Shown: positions 8,766 to 18,430, numbered from the stretch's first letter. The stretch is DNA of 64,000 nucleotides from Nitrospirota bacterium (GCA_040755395.1 JBFMAX010000006.1:1-64000), one strand, 5' to 3'. Made by a program: numbers and translations. The notes: generated by a model from the sequence alone, not told the origin.

Positions 8766-9980
8766 ATGGCGCGGAGCGCGGTCAAGAAAGTGGTGCTGGC
8801 TTATTCGGGCGGGCTGGACACGTCCGTCATCCTGAAATGGCTGCAAGAAACGTACGGTTGCTCGGTGGTGGCGTTCTGCGCCGATCTCGGGCAAGGGGAA
8901 GATCTCAAGGCGATCAAGGCGAAGGCGCAGATCTTGGGCGTTTCGAAAGTTTATGTCGAAGATCTCCGCGAGGTCTTCGTGAAAGACCACATCTTCCCGA
9001 TGCTGCGGGCGAACGCCGTCTACGAAGGAAGCTACCTTCTGGGAACCTCGATCGCCAGGCCGCTGATCGCCCGGCGCCAGATCGAAATCGCGCGGAAGGA
9101 AGGGGCCGACGCCGTGTCGCACGGCGCGACGGGGAAGGGGAACGATCAGGTCCGATTTGAACTGACTTACCTGGCGCTCGACCCGAAGATCAAAATCATT
9201 GCACCCTGGCGCGAGTGGGCGTTTCGTTCGCGACGGGAGCTCATCGAGTATGCGCAGACGCACGGCATTCCGGTGACGGCGACCAAGGCCAAGCCCTATA
9301 GCCTGGACCTGAATTTGTTCCACGTCAGTTACGAAGGTGGGATCTTGGAAGATCCGTGGGAGGCGCCGCCGGAAGAAATCTTCCAGATGACCGTCTCGCC
9401 AGAAAAGGCACCGGACAAACCCAGAGAAATCGAGATCGACTACGAACAGGGTGACCCGGTCGCGGTGGACGGGAAGCGCATGAGCCCGGCAACGCTGCTG
9501 GCGCATCTCAATCGTCTCGGCGGAGCCCACGGGGTGGGCCGGGTGGACATGGTCGAAAACCGCTACGTAGGCATGAAGTCTCGCGGCGTCTACGAAACAC
9601 CGGGCGGGACGATCCTGCATGTCGCGCATCGGGGGATCGAGTCGCTGACGATGGACCGTGAGGTCTTGCATCTTCGCGACAGCTTGATTTCTCGTTACGC
9701 CGAACTGATTTATTATGGATACTGGTACAGCCCCGAACGGGAGATGTTGCAGCGGGCGATCGACGAGGCTCAACAGGACGTCACCGGCACGGTCCGGGTG
9801 AAATTGTATAAAGGCGGTTGCACAGTCGTCGGCCGCAAATCGCCCAGGTCGCTCTATCGGTTGGATTTGGCGACGTTCGAAGAAGATGAAGCGTACCGAC
9901 AGAAGGACGCGGAAGGATTCATCCGGTTGAATGCGCTGCGGCTCGCCATCCGTGCGCAACGGAAGAAACAGAAGGCGTAG
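8766..9980 (+). CDS. argG: argininosuccinate synthase
   Basis: Condenses citrulline and aspartate using ATP. At 404 residues it has the usual family length. The N-type ATP pyrophosphatase P-loop is [10 protein letters not shown]. Other conserved blocks include the [16 protein letters not shown] segment, IIAPWREW and [10 protein letters not shown]. The start at 8766 is preceded by GAGGAAGG. It sits 11 bases after argF in the arginine operon. Confidence 0.97.
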   Translation: MARSAVKKVVLAYSGGLDTSVILKWLQETYGCSVVAFCADLGQGEDLKAIKAKAQILGVSKVYVEDLREVFVKDHIFPMLRANAVYEGSYLLGTSIARPLIARRQIEIARKEGADAVSHGATGKGNDQVRFELTYLALDPKIKIIAPWREWAFRSRRELIEYAQTHGIPVTATKAKPYSLDLNLFHVSYEGGILEDPWEAPPEEIFQMTVSPEKAPDKPREIEIDYEQGDPVAVDGKRMSPATLLAHLNRLGGAHGVGRVDMVENRYVGMKSRGVYETPGGTILHVAHRGIESLTMDREVLHLRDSLISRYAELIYYGYWYSPEREMLQRAIDEAQQDVTGTVRVKLYKGGCTVVGRKSPRSLYRLDLATFEEDEAYRQKDAEGFIRLNALRLAIRAQRKKQKA

Positions 9981-10021
9981 TTCGTGAAGCGCATCGCGTG
10001 AAGTGTGTGGGAAGAGAACCT

Positions 10022-11482
10022 ATGAGCCCAAAGAAACAACTGGCCGTTCAGAAAGGGAAGAAGACGGCTGCCGGCCATTCCCCCGGGACGCTTCACGCTT
10101 CACGCGATACGGCCAAACTCTGGGCGGGGCGGTTTCGCGACCGTACCGATCGGCTGGTGGAGGCGTTCACGTCTTCGCTCGCCTTCGACCGGCGGCTTTA
10201 CGCGCACGACATCCGGGGCAGTATCGCCCATTGCAAGACGTTGGAGCGGGCGGGTGTGTTGACCTCTCGCGAGACGGCCGAAATGATCCGCGGGCTGGAG
10301 GTCGTGAAGGCGGAGCTGGATCAAGGACGCTTCCCCTTTGTCCCCGAGGACGAGGATATTCACATGGCCATCGAGCGCCGGCTGACGGAGTTGATCGGAC
10401 CCTTGGGAGGGAAACTGCATACCGGCCGCAGCAGAAACGACCAGGTGGCGCTGGACATTCGGTTGTATCTGCGCGATGCGCTCAAGATAGTGACCGGGCG
10501 GCTTGAAGAATTGGAGCGCGCGCTCCTGGCTCAGGCGCGGGCGCACCTCGATGTGATCATGCCGGGCTATACGCACCTCCAGCGCGCCCAGCCGGTGTTG
10601 CTGGCCCATCACCTGCTGGCCTATGTCGAGATGTTGGAGCGCGACAAAGGGCGGGTGAAAGATGCCCTGTCCCGGCTGAACGTGATGCCGCTCGGTTCGG
10701 GGGCGTTGGCCGGCACGAACTATCCGGTCGATCGCCAGTACACCGCGCGCCTCCTGGGTTTTACGACCGTGACGGAGAACAGCCTCGATGCCGTCTCCGA
10801 CCGGGACTTCGCCGTCGAGGTGGCGGCCGCGCTTTCGCTGATCATGATGCACCTGTCCCGGTTGAGTGAAGAACTGATTCTGTGGACCTCTCAGGAGTTC
10901 CAATTCGTGGACCTGCCCGATACCTTCTGCACGGGCAGCAGCATGATGCCGCAGAAGAAAAACCCCGATGTGCCGGAGCTTGTCAGGGGGAAAACCGGCC
11001 GAGTGTACGGCCATCTCCTCGCGCTGTTAACGACCCTCAAAGGACTGCCGCTGAGTTACAATCGTGATCTTCAGGAGGATAAGGAAGCGCTTTTCGATGC
11101 GCTGGACACCGTGTCGGCCTCTCTCGAAGTCTATGCGGAACTGCTCAAAGGGCTGAAGGTCAACCGCGAGGTGCTGGAGCGCGCGGTGGCCTCAGGTGCC
11201 ATGCTGGCCACGGAGTTGGCGGATTACCTCGTCTCGAAGGGCGTCCCGTTCCGGGAGGCTCATGCCGTCACGGGCCGGATCGTGCGGTTCTGCCTCGATC
11301 AGGAGAGGGACTTGGGGGATCTGACGCTGAACGAGATCCGGTCGTTCTCCGAGCGGTTTGACAAAGACGTGATGGACGTGCTCACGGTGGAGGGCGCAGT
11401 CGAGCGCAAGGCCCAGATCGGCGGCACGGCGCGCAAGCGAGTCGAGGCGAGGATCAAGGCCTTGGAAAAAGAACTCGCATGA
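10022..11482 (+). CDS. argH: argininosuccinate lyase
   Basis: Splits argininosuccinate to arginine and fumarate. The fumarase/ASL signature [12 protein letters not shown], the [11 protein letters not shown] motif and [11 protein letters not shown] are present. The protein is 486 residues; the family fold begins near KLWAGRFRD. The first roughly 35 residues (lysine-rich, then [12 protein letters not shown]) are an extension encoded partly by an inverted-repeat sequence, TTCACGCTTCACGCGAT. No Met lies nearer the fold, so the ATG at 10022 is kept. The stop overlaps the next start by ATGA. Confidence 0.95.
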   Translation: MSPKKQLAVQKGKKTAAGHSPGTLHASRDTAKLWAGRFRDRTDRLVEAFTSSLAFDRRLYAHDIRGSIAHCKTLERAGVLTSRETAEMIRGLEVVKAELDQGRFPFVPEDEDIHMAIERRLTELIGPLGGKLHTGRSRNDQVALDIRLYLRDALKIVTGRLEELERALLAQARAHLDVIMPGYTHLQRAQPVLLAHHLLAYVEMLERDKGRVKDALSRLNVMPLGSGALAGTNYPVDRQYTARLLGFTTVTENSLDAVSDRDFAVEVAAALSLIMMHLSRLSEELILWTSQEFQFVDLPDTFCTGSSMMPQKKNPDVPELVRGKTGRVYGHLLALLTTLKGLPLSYNRDLQEDKEALFDALDTVSASLEVYAELLKGLKVNREVLERAVASGAMLATELADYLVSKGVPFREAHAVTGRIVRFCLDQERDLGDLTLNEIRSFSERFDKDVMDVLTVEGAVERKAQIGGTARKRVEARIKALEKELA

Positions 11483-11847
11483 TCGGGTCGACATCCTACG
11501 GGCTTGACGTCGGCATGTCGCCCAAGGGGCGTGCGGCTTGCCCTCTGGTCGGGTCGTCGGTCGGCCGCTCGATGGGATTCGTTGGGCGACCTGACAGGCA
11601 ACGGCCAAAACCGGTTGTCCTGTTCGTGATGATGTTGGCGATCGGTGCGATCTCCGTCGGATGCGGCGTCATCGGCGCTCCCATCGCACCGGAAGATGTG
11701 GGCATCGCCCCACGGCTGGAGAAAGAGCGGGAACAAGACGCCAAGGAGCGTGAACAGGCCGCCCAACGGCAGGAGGCCGGACCAGGCGCCGTCGAGCCGC
11801 CGTCCGAGCCGGAGCTGCCGCCGTTGAGGCCGGTCGGGACGAGATAG
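11479..11847 (+). CDS. small lipoprotein, LptM/LppL-like
   Basis: A short protein with a lipoprotein signal (VVLFVMMLAIGAISVGC, lipobox SVGC). It continues CGVIGAPIAPEDVG, which resembles the CGxKGPxxxP core of LptM/LppL lipoproteins, then a Glu/Lys/Gln coiled segment and a proline-rich tail. Position between argH and lysA matches where such lipoproteins lie in many Gram-negative bacteria, where LptM helps maturation of the LPS translocon. The frame opens at the ATGA overlap with argH, but an internal ATG at 11572 gives a more normal signal peptide and may be the true start. Confidence 0.7.
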   Translation: MIGSTSYGLDVGMSPKGRAACPLVGSSVGRSMGFVGRPDRQRPKPVVLFVMMLAIGAISVGCGVIGAPIAPEDVGIAPRLEKEREQDAKEREQAAQRQEAGPGAVEPPSEPELPPLRPVGTR

Positions 11848-11950
11848 CGGGCATGAGCTTGTTCGTGTGAGAAAGATGGGCGGCAACCGGGCGGCACAGT
11901 TTAGCCTGGTTGGCAATGGGCACTGCATCACAAATCAGGAGGAAAAACCA

Positions 11951-13846
11951 ATGGAGCTGATCCGACCCGCGAGGGCGACGACGAAGACGAGGACCCTCTT
12001 GTTGGTTGATCCCTATCCCAGAAACAACCCCTATCATTTGACGGCCTCGGAGCGGCGGGCGGTGTGGTTCCCGAAGTTGAGCCTACCGGTGATCGCGGCC
12101 TATACGCCGGAGAGCTGGCATGTCGATCTGATCGATGAGGCGGTGCGGGACATCGCTTTCGAGCATCCGTGCGATCTGGTGGGTCTGTCGGTGATGACCT
12201 GTTATGCGCCGCGGGCCTACGAGATCGCCGCAGAGTTCCGGAAACGCGGCAAGAAAGTGGTACTGGGCGGGGTGCATCCGACCTACTGTCCGGATGAAGC
12301 GCTCCAACACTGTGATGCGATCGTCTGCGGAGAGGCGGAGGATCTCTGGCCTGAGCTGATCGCCGATTTCGAAGCCGGCGCGATGAAGCGCATGTATAAG
12401 ATGGAAAAGTTTCCTGCGCTTGAACACTATAAAAGCCCGCGCGTGGAGCTGCTAAGTCCGGACGCCTACATGACCAGGCAATGTAGTTTCACGACGCGGG
12501 GGTGCCATTTCGATTGCGAGTTTTGCAGCGTGTCCCCATTCAACGGAAAGACGACCCGGCGTCGGCCGGTCCAGGAAGTCGTGAAAGAACTGACACAGAT
12601 CAAGCAATGGATCCGCAGCGAACTGGTCGACCGGATACGGAACGATTCCCTCTGGCAAGCGTTCCTGACCGGTCTGCGTATTCGGCTGGGCATCGAGGAC
12701 GGGACGATATTCGCGTTCGTGGACGACCTGCACAACAGCAACCGCGCCTACTGCCGCGAACTGTGGACGGCGCTCAAGCCGCTGAACATCAAATGGGGAT
12801 GTCAGTCGACGTTGTTCCTGGGCGACGATGAAGAGATGGTCAAGCTCGCGGCGGAGAGCGGTTGCGTGTCAGTCTTCGTGGGGATGGAGTCGCTGGATGA
12901 AGACTGCTTGGAGGAGACCAACAAGCCGTTCAACCGTGTGGAGAAGTTCTCGCAGGAGATCAAGATGTTTCACGACTACGGGATTATGGTGAATCCCGGC
13001 ATCGTGTTCGGCTTCGACAACGACGACGAATCGGTGTTCGAACGGGCTGTGGAATTTCTCGTGAAGAACCGGGTGGAACTCGCCTACTTCAACGTGCTCA
13101 CCCCGCTTCCGGGCACGGCGTTGTACGAGCGGTACAATCGGGAAGGCCGCATCTTCGACCGGGATTGGGCGAAGTACGACGGCAAACACGTCGTCTTCTA
13201 TCCGAGCCGCATGACGCCCGAGCAGCTGCAAGAGGGTTTCTATTGGGCGAATCACCAATTTTATTCGTTCCCGTCGATTTGGTACCGCTTGATGGGAACG
13301 CAGCAGCGATTTGTCGCTCGTCTGGAAATGAACCGGGAATTCCGCAAGCTGATCAAGCGGGCGTGTCCCCGGGGCACCCTCTCACCGGTGGCCCAAGTCC
13401 TGAAGAATCTCCAGGCCAAACTGCCGGCGATCGATCGCGAGCATCTGATCCCCAACGCGCTGCACGCGATCAAGCAGCGGTTTGATGCGACCACGGCACC
13501 GGCCCAGGAACTCTGGTTGAACATCAAAGCCAAACGGCACGACCGATTCGCTGCCTTGGTCGTGGAACTGGAAGGTACGCTCGACCGGCTGAATGCGCAG
13601 GAACTGCTCAAGCGGATCAAGGAAGCGGCGGAGAAGGCCAGGCTTGACATCATTATCAACTTCGAACATTTGAAGCACGCGACCCCGGACGCGCTGCGGG
13701 CGCTGTTGGACGGCGAGGCGTTGAAAGCCGTCATGCCCTATGCCAAGGTCCGCTATCGGAAGTTCAAAGCCGCCTTCGAAGCGTCGCTCCATGGACTCTC
13801 GGTCCACGGGCTCGACATGTTGAGCGAGGACTTCCAAGATGCATGA
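11951..13846 (+). CDS. B12-binding-domain radical SAM protein with C-terminal STAS-like region
   Basis: A 631-residue protein starting after a strong AGGAGG. Residues about 10-150 are a cobalamin-binding Rossmann-type domain (LLVDPYPRNN, DLVGLSVMT, VVLGGVHPT). The radical SAM cluster motif CxxxCxxC is Cys185, Cys189 and Cys192 (CHFDCEFC), followed by the barrel (VFVGMESLDEDC, GIVFGFDND). After a linker, residues about 530-600 (ALVVELEGTLDRLNAQEL ... DIIINFEHLKHATPDALRAL) look like a STAS/anti-sigma-antagonist fold, an unusual fusion. It overlaps lysA by 8 bases. The reaction is unknown; B12 radical SAM enzymes are often methylases or ring-contracting enzymes. Confidence 0.85.
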   Translation: MELIRPARATTKTRTLLLVDPYPRNNPYHLTASERRAVWFPKLSLPVIAAYTPESWHVDLIDEAVRDIAFEHPCDLVGLSVMTCYAPRAYEIAAEFRKRGKKVVLGGVHPTYCPDEALQHCDAIVCGEAEDLWPELIADFEAGAMKRMYKMEKFPALEHYKSPRVELLSPDAYMTRQCSFTTRGCHFDCEFCSVSPFNGKTTRRRPVQEVVKELTQIKQWIRSELVDRIRNDSLWQAFLTGLRIRLGIEDGTIFAFVDDLHNSNRAYCRELWTALKPLNIKWGCQSTLFLGDDEEMVKLAAESGCVSVFVGMESLDEDCLEETNKPFNRVEKFSQEIKMFHDYGIMVNPGIVFGFDNDDESVFERAVEFLVKNRVELAYFNVLTPLPGTALYERYNREGRIFDRDWAKYDGKHVVFYPSRMTPEQLQEGFYWANHQFYSFPSIWYRLMGTQQRFVARLEMNREFRKLIKRACPRGTLSPVAQVLKNLQAKLPAIDREHLIPNALHAIKQRFDATTAPAQELWLNIKAKRHDRFAALVVELEGTLDRLNAQELLKRIKEAAEKARLDIIINFEHLKHATPDALRALLDGEALKAVMPYAKVRYRKFKAAFEASLHGLSVHGLDMLSEDFQDA

Positions 13847-15101
13847 TTTTCAGTACCGACAGGGCGAACTCTACTGCGAAGATGTCCCGATCGGCCGCAT
13901 CGCCAAGGAAGTCGGCACGCCGTGCTACGTGTACAGCCATGCCACGCTGGTGAGGCATTTTCGGGCGTACGACGGCGCGTTCCAGAACATTCCCCACATC
14001 GTCGCCTATGCCATGAAGGCCAATTCCAATCTGGCGATCCTGCGCCTGATGGCCCGCGAGGGCAGCGGCGTGGACATCGTGTCGGGCGGCGAGTTGTACC
14101 GCGCCTTGCAGGCCGGCGTGCCGGCTTCAAAGATCGTGTTCGCCGGGGTCGGGAAGAGCCGAGAGGAAATCCGCGATGCGCTCAAGTCGGATATTCTCAT
14201 GTTTAACGTGGAGTCCTCGGCCGAGCTCCATGCGATCGACGAGGTCGCAGCCGAGATGGGCGCTCGGGCACGGGTGGCGCTGCGGATCAATCCGGACATC
14301 GATCCCAAGACGCATCCCTATATTTCGACCGGGTTGAAGAAAAGCAAATTCGGGATCAGCGCGGACCGCGCGCTCGATGAGTTTAAGCTGGCGTCATCGC
14401 TCAAGCACATCGAGGTCGTCGGGGTCCACAAGCATATCGGCTCCCAGCTCACCGATGTGACGCCGTTCGTCGATGCGCTCCGGAAGGTGCTCGGATTGGT
14501 CGAGGCCCTCAAAGCGCAGGGGATCGGAATCCGGTACGTTAACATCGGCGGCGGGCTCGGCATTACGTACGCCGACGAATCACCGCCAAGGCCTCAGGAT
14601 CTGGCGGACGCCATCTCGCCGCTGGTGCGGGATCTCAAATGCGTGTTGATCATGGAACCGGGCCGCGTCATCGTGGGGAACGCCGGCGTGCTCGTCACGA
14701 AAGTGCTCTACACTAAAGAGGGCGAGGCCAAACGGTTCGTGATCGTGGACGCGGCGATGAACGATCTCATCCGCCCGAGCTTGTACGGCGCGTACCACGA
14801 TATCCGTCCAGTTCGGGAGGCGGCCGCGCACGGAGAACGTAAGACCGTCGATGTGGTCGGCCCGGTCTGCGAGTCGGGCGACTTTCTGGCGAAAGATCGG
14901 GCGATGCCCGAAACGAAACCGGGCGAGCTGCTGGCGGTCATGAGCGCGGGCGCCTACGGATTCGTGATGTCGTCCAATTACAACTCCAGGCCGCGGGCGC
15001 CGGAAGTCCTGGTCAAGGGTGGAGAGATGCATGTCATCCGCGCGCGGGAAACCTGCGCAGATCTCGTGCGCGGCGAAACCATTCCCGATTTCCTCAGGTA
15101 A
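13839..15101 (+). CDS. lysA: diaminopimelate decarboxylase
   Basis: Last step of lysine synthesis: meso-diaminopimelate to lysine. A 420-residue fold-type III PLP enzyme. The cofactor Lys is in AYAMKANSN. Further motifs are the GVDIVSGGEL segment, VGVHKHIGSQ, the glycine-rich NIGGGLGI phosphate loop, EPGRVIVGNAG and the C-terminal CESGDFLAKDR substrate-binding block. Start ATG 13839 lies inside the end of the radical SAM gene, so expression is coupled. Followed by dapA and dapB. Confidence 0.96.
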   Translation: MHDFQYRQGELYCEDVPIGRIAKEVGTPCYVYSHATLVRHFRAYDGAFQNIPHIVAYAMKANSNLAILRLMAREGSGVDIVSGGELYRALQAGVPASKIVFAGVGKSREEIRDALKSDILMFNVESSAELHAIDEVAAEMGARARVALRINPDIDPKTHPYISTGLKKSKFGISADRALDEFKLASSLKHIEVVGVHKHIGSQLTDVTPFVDALRKVLGLVEALKAQGIGIRYVNIGGGLGITYADESPPRPQDLADAISPLVRDLKCVLIMEPGRVIVGNAGVLVTKVLYTKEGEAKRFVIVDAAMNDLIRPSLYGAYHDIRPVREAAAHGERKTVDVVGPVCESGDFLAKDRAMPETKPGELLAVMSAGAYGFVMSSNYNSRPRAPEVLVKGGEMHVIRARETCADLVRGETIPDFLR

Positions 15102-15134
15102 CGACGGGTCACCCTTTTGCATGAGGGACAGAGT

Positions 15135-16007
15135 ATGTTTACCGGCTCACTAGTCGCCATCGTCACGCCCTTCAAGAACGGGCGGGTGGATGAACGGTCA
15201 TTGGGCGACTTCATTGAATGGCAGATCGCCAACGGCACCGACGGGATCGTGCCGTGCGGCACGACCGGGGAATCGGCCACGCTCTCGCATGATGAACACG
15301 AACGGGTCATCGCTTTCACCGTCGAGGTGGTCAAGCGCCGGGTCCCGGTGATCGCCGGGACCGGCTCCAACTGCACCGATGAAGCCATTTCCTTGACCCA
15401 GCATGCGAAACGCGTCGGGGCGGACGGCGCTCTGCTGATCACCCCCTACTACAACAAACCGACTCAGGAAGGGCTGTTCCGCCACTTCAAGGCCGTAGCC
15501 GAAGCCGCGGATATCCCGATTGTGCTCTACAACATTCCGGGGCGGACCGGAGTCAACATGCTGCCGGCGACGGTGGCCCGTTTGACTTCCGTGCAGAACA
15601 TCGTGGCGATCAAAGAAGGAAGCGGGTCGGTCCAACAGGCGTCGGACATCGTCCAGATGTGCGGAGACCGGATCACCGTGTTGTCCGGCGATGATCCGCT
15701 GACCTTGCCTATGATGGCGGTCGGAGCCAAGGGCGTCATCACGGTCACGGCGAACATCGCGCCGGTGGACATGGCCTACCTGGTCGATGCCTTTGCGGAA
15801 GGGCGGGTGGAGGAAGCGCGGCGGCTGCACTTTAAACTGTCCCCTTTGTTCGCCGCTCTGTTCCTGGAGACGAATCCGATCCCCGTCAAAGCGGCCCTCA
15901 GTATGATGGGGAAAATCGAGGAAGAGCTTCGTCTTCCCCTTTGCCCGATCGGGCAGGAGAATCGGGACAAGTTGGCGCGGGTGATGAAAGACTACGGACT
16001 GATTTAG
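15135..16007 (+). CDS. dapA: 4-hydroxy-tetrahydrodipicolinate synthase
   Basis: Condenses pyruvate with aspartate semialdehyde, committing to lysine/DAP. The 290-residue length is standard for the family. Seen are PCGTTGESATLS with the active-site Thr pair, the catalytic Tyr in VLYNIPGRTG, and the Schiff-base Lys in VAIKEGSGS. The start at 15135 (MFTGSLVAIVTPF) is the family norm; the frame opens six codons earlier. Between lysA and dapB on the same strand. Confidence 0.97.
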   Translation: MFTGSLVAIVTPFKNGRVDERSLGDFIEWQIANGTDGIVPCGTTGESATLSHDEHERVIAFTVEVVKRRVPVIAGTGSNCTDEAISLTQHAKRVGADGALLITPYYNKPTQEGLFRHFKAVAEAADIPIVLYNIPGRTGVNMLPATVARLTSVQNIVAIKEGSGSVQQASDIVQMCGDRITVLSGDDPLTLPMMAVGAKGVITVTANIAPVDMAYLVDAFAEGRVEEARRLHFKLSPLFAALFLETNPIPVKAALSMMGKIEEELRLPLCPIGQENRDKLARVMKDYGLI

Positions 16008-16108
16008 TAGCTTTCAGTGGTCAGCTCCCCGCCGTCGGCTTCGGAACGCCGGTTTTCCCGTGCCTGTCGCTGAAGGCGCACCGCTTTCATGCTTCTTTCG
16101 AGGTCCAG

Positions 16109-16912
16109 GTGATTAAAGTCATCGTTGCCGGCGCAGCCGGACGCATGGGTTCCAGGCTCGTTGCGCTGATCAAGGACTCGGCCGCCTTGACGTTGACCGG
16201 AGCGGTCGAAAGCAAGGGCCACGTCTCGATCGGCGAGGACGCCGGAGAAAACGCCGGGTGCGGCAAGACGGGCGTCCTGATCGCCGACGACCTGTCCACG
16301 CTCCTGGATCGTGGCGAAGTGGTCATCGATTTCTCCACTCCTCAGTCCTCACTCGCCCACCTGCGCACGGTGGCCCAGCATCGCCGGGCGATGGTCATCG
16401 GCACGACCGGCTTTTCGCCTCAAGAACTGGACGAACTCAAAAGTTTGGCGCGCCAAGTGCCTTGCGTGTTTTCGCCGAACATGAGCGTGGGCGTCAATGT
16501 GATCTTCAAAGTGATCGCCGAGATGGCCAAGACGCTCGGCGAGGAGTACGACCTCGAAGTGATCGAGGCGCATCACCGTTTGAAGAAGGATGCGCCGAGC
16601 GGTACGGCGCTGAAGATGGCGGAGGTGCTCGCCAGGGCAGTGAACCGTGACTTGGCCCAGGTCGGCGTCTACGCTCGGAAAGGGTTGATCGGGGAGCGCA
16701 AGCGTGGGGAAATCGGCATTCAGACAATCCGGGCAGGCGACATCGTCGGCGATCACACCGTGCTCTTCGGCGGCATAGGCGAGCGCATCGAGGTCGTCCA
16801 CCGGGTGCAGAGTCGCGACACATTCGCCCGCGGGGCCCTTCGTGCGGCACGGTGGGTCGTGAAACAGCCTCCCGGACTCTACGACATGCAGGATGTCTTG
16901 GGGCTCAAGTAG
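16109..16912 (+). CDS. dapB: 4-hydroxy-tetrahydrodipicolinate reductase
   Basis: Reduces the DapA product with NAD(P)H. The 267-residue protein begins at a GTG 5 bases after GAGG, immediately before the dinucleotide motif VAGAAGRMG. The catalytic block EAHHRLKKDAPSGTAL is intact and GDHTVLFGG is near the end. The longer frame from 15941 would overlap dapA and adds unrelated sequence. With dapL elsewhere in the window, this gives the aminotransferase (LL-DAP) route to meso-DAP. Confidence 0.96.
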   Translation: MIKVIVAGAAGRMGSRLVALIKDSAALTLTGAVESKGHVSIGEDAGENAGCGKTGVLIADDLSTLLDRGEVVIDFSTPQSSLAHLRTVAQHRRAMVIGTTGFSPQELDELKSLARQVPCVFSPNMSVGVNVIFKVIAEMAKTLGEEYDLEVIEAHHRLKKDAPSGTALKMAEVLARAVNRDLAQVGVYARKGLIGERKRGEIGIQTIRAGDIVGDHTVLFGGIGERIEVVHRVQSRDTFARGALRAARWVVKQPPGLYDMQDVLGLK

Positions 16913-16930
16913 AGGAGCGTCTTGATGCTA

Positions 16931-17095
16931 CTACTGGCAGGAGGCGGGAAGGTCCGGACTGCTGACAGTGGCGCCGCAGGCGTGACACTGGACCGTGCTC
17001 TGCCCGCGTGTGAAACTAATAAGCCGGTAGCATGACGGGCAACAGAGTAACGCGGTAAGGGGAACGGTCGAAATTCGATGAACAGTCGGTTTCAT
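16931..17095 (-). CDS. possible small zinc-ribbon protein
   Basis: A 54-residue frame with two cysteine pairs (CCPSC ... CHACG) spaced like a minimal zinc ribbon. The ribosome-binding site is weak and the frame could be read 13 codons further upstream (to 17134). It lies directly downstream of dapB on the opposite strand. A similar mini-protein lies 200 bases away on the same strand, which modestly supports both. Function unknown. Confidence 0.45.
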   Translation of the reverse strand: MKPTVHRISTVPLTALLCCPSCYRLISFTRGQSTVQCHACGATVSSPDLPASCQ

Positions 17096-17297
17096 TGGAT
17101 TTTCAGAGAACGGGCCTATCCTGTCTTCGGGCATCCGCTTCGCTTCTCGGCCCGCGCAGACTTCCAGGCGCAGTCTTCCGCCCGACCGATACCCGCCCCT
17201 GAACCCCGACAGGCCATGCGTCGGTGACAGGACAGGCCACTCCCTCAGCCTGTCTGATCGCGCATGAGAGGACGTGATCGTTTTGCACAGTGCGGAA

Positions 17298-17450
17298 TTA
17301 ATGTCGCGCTGTCAACGGTCGCGGCTCAGGATCGATGGCTTTTCGCCGACCGCAATTCAAGCAGGCAAAGACGGTGATCGCTAGTCCTGCGTCAAGGTCC
17401 ACCGCCCGTTCCGGCAACATTGTCCCGCGGCATTTGTCGCAAGTCTGCAT
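17298..17450 (-). CDS. small zinc-ribbon protein (50 aa)
   Basis: A 50-codon frame, ATG to TAA, beginning MQTCDKCRGTM and containing a second pair in FACLNCGRR: a clean CxxC...CxxC ribbon with about 22 residues between pairs. The length is below usual gene-finder cut-offs. An in-frame stop lies just upstream, so this ATG is the only ATG start. An AGGAGG is present further upstream but not at ideal spacing. Comparable solitary ribbons are common in this type of genome; role unknown. Confidence 0.55.
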   Translation of the reverse strand: MQTCDKCRGTMLPERAVDLDAGLAITVFACLNCGRRKAIDPEPRPLTARH

Positions 17451-17652
17451 GTTGCGACTCTAACATTGACCTGTGCCAATGACTATCCTCCTGAAGTACT
17501 GGATTCTCTGTGCAAAGGCCCCTCGTTCAGGTGGACAATCGGCCCATGTACGCTAGGCGGCCAGAAGGGCGGTAACAGACTCACTGCGCTCGCTCCTTGA
17601 CAGGGTATCAAGCCTCCCATAGGATTGGTGGAGACCTCTGCCGGTAACCACA

Positions 17653-17910
17653 ATGTATAGGCTATTGTTAATTGCGGGGCTCCTGATCCTTTTGTATTTT
17701 CTTCTTCGAAGCGTGATCAGAGAGCTGACAGGGAGGAGAGATACAGGCGGCGGGCCGCTGATGGAAGACCGCAACAAGATGGTGCAGGATCCGGTCTGTA
17801 AAGTCTTTGTCCCGAGGGGAACGGCGGTGACTGCAGAGATTGGAGGCCAGACCTACTTTTTCTGCAGCCGCGACTGCGCGCAGACCTTTCAAAAGCAGTT
17901 ATCCGGTTAG
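17653..17910 (+). CDS. membrane-anchored YHS/TRASH-type metal-binding protein
   Basis: An 85-residue protein. An N-terminal transmembrane helix (LLLIAGLLILLYFLL) and a short linker lead into a YHS-like domain: MVQDPVCKVFVPRG, then GGQTYFFCSRDCAQTF, with Cys residues positioned for a TRASH-like metal site. Such proteins are widespread as small membrane-bound proteins of unknown role, possibly metal sensing. Its stop overlaps the stop of the convergent lipoprotein gene. Confidence 0.75.
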   Translation: MYRLLLIAGLLILLYFLLRSVIRELTGRRDTGGGPLMEDRNKMVQDPVCKVFVPRGTAVTAEIGGQTYFFCSRDCAQTFQKQLSG

Positions 17911-18218
17911 CAACCGGAATAACTGTAATCGGTGAGTTTCTCTTCCTTATCAAACTTCAGCGTGATCTGACATTCATTCGGAGAGAAATTGAACAGCGGC
18001 GGACCGGATTTGCCGCCGGCGATACGGTAGTAGGTCCAGGTCTCGCCCCCAAAGAAGCGCGGCGCCCTGCCGTCCGGCGCCCCCCAATTTTTCTCGAACC
18101 ATGCCTTGTCCTTCCCTTGCAACTCGGCAGGTTTCAACGAGGCCTCAAGGTAGGGGTTCCGCCCGCAGGCGGTGAACAGCAGCGCCATAAGCACAACGCA
18201 GACTGATCGCCGTTTCAT
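17907..18218 (-). CDS. small lipoprotein of unknown function
   Basis: A 103-residue protein with a lipoprotein signal peptide (MKRRSVCVVLMALLFTACG, lipobox FTAC). The mature part contains a SmpA/OmlA-like run (KAWFEKNWGAPD ... WTYYRIAGG ... ITLKFDKEEKLTDYSYSGC), suggestive of the BamE-type fold in which a short helix pair packs on a three-stranded sheet. That assignment is tentative. Start is fixed by the signal peptide. Confidence 0.7.
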   Translation of the reverse strand: MKRRSVCVVLMALLFTACGRNPYLEASLKPAELQGKDKAWFEKNWGAPDGRAPRFFGGETWTYYRIAGGKSGPPLFNFSPNECQITLKFDKEEKLTDYSYSGC

Positions 18219-18344
18219 GATTCCTCCTCAGGCGAGATCCGTTCAACGGTTCGGCATCCTAAGAGAAAGGACGGATGTACGCGAAGAAAATTGTAACCCC
18301 CGCACCCATACCTGTCAAACAACCGTACCTGGCGGGAAAGGGAA

Positions 18345-18373
18345 TTGCATTGTCCTTGAGATGTTCCTACAAT
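18345..18373 (+). promoter_or_regulatory. sigma70-type promoter for transaldolase
   Basis: TTGCAT, 17 bases, then TACAAT, ending 57 bases before the transaldolase start. Spacing is optimal and both boxes are near consensus. Confidence 0.55.
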
Positions 18374-18430
18374 CACTCAAAGGAGAGACGACGACCGTGA
18401 CGGAGGCCTCCAGCATGAAAGGAAAGGACC

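Noticed and set aside
8661-9959. 432-codon leftward frame
   Set aside because: Antisense shadow of argG; in GC-rich genes such long shadows are common. ArgG motifs are unambiguous.
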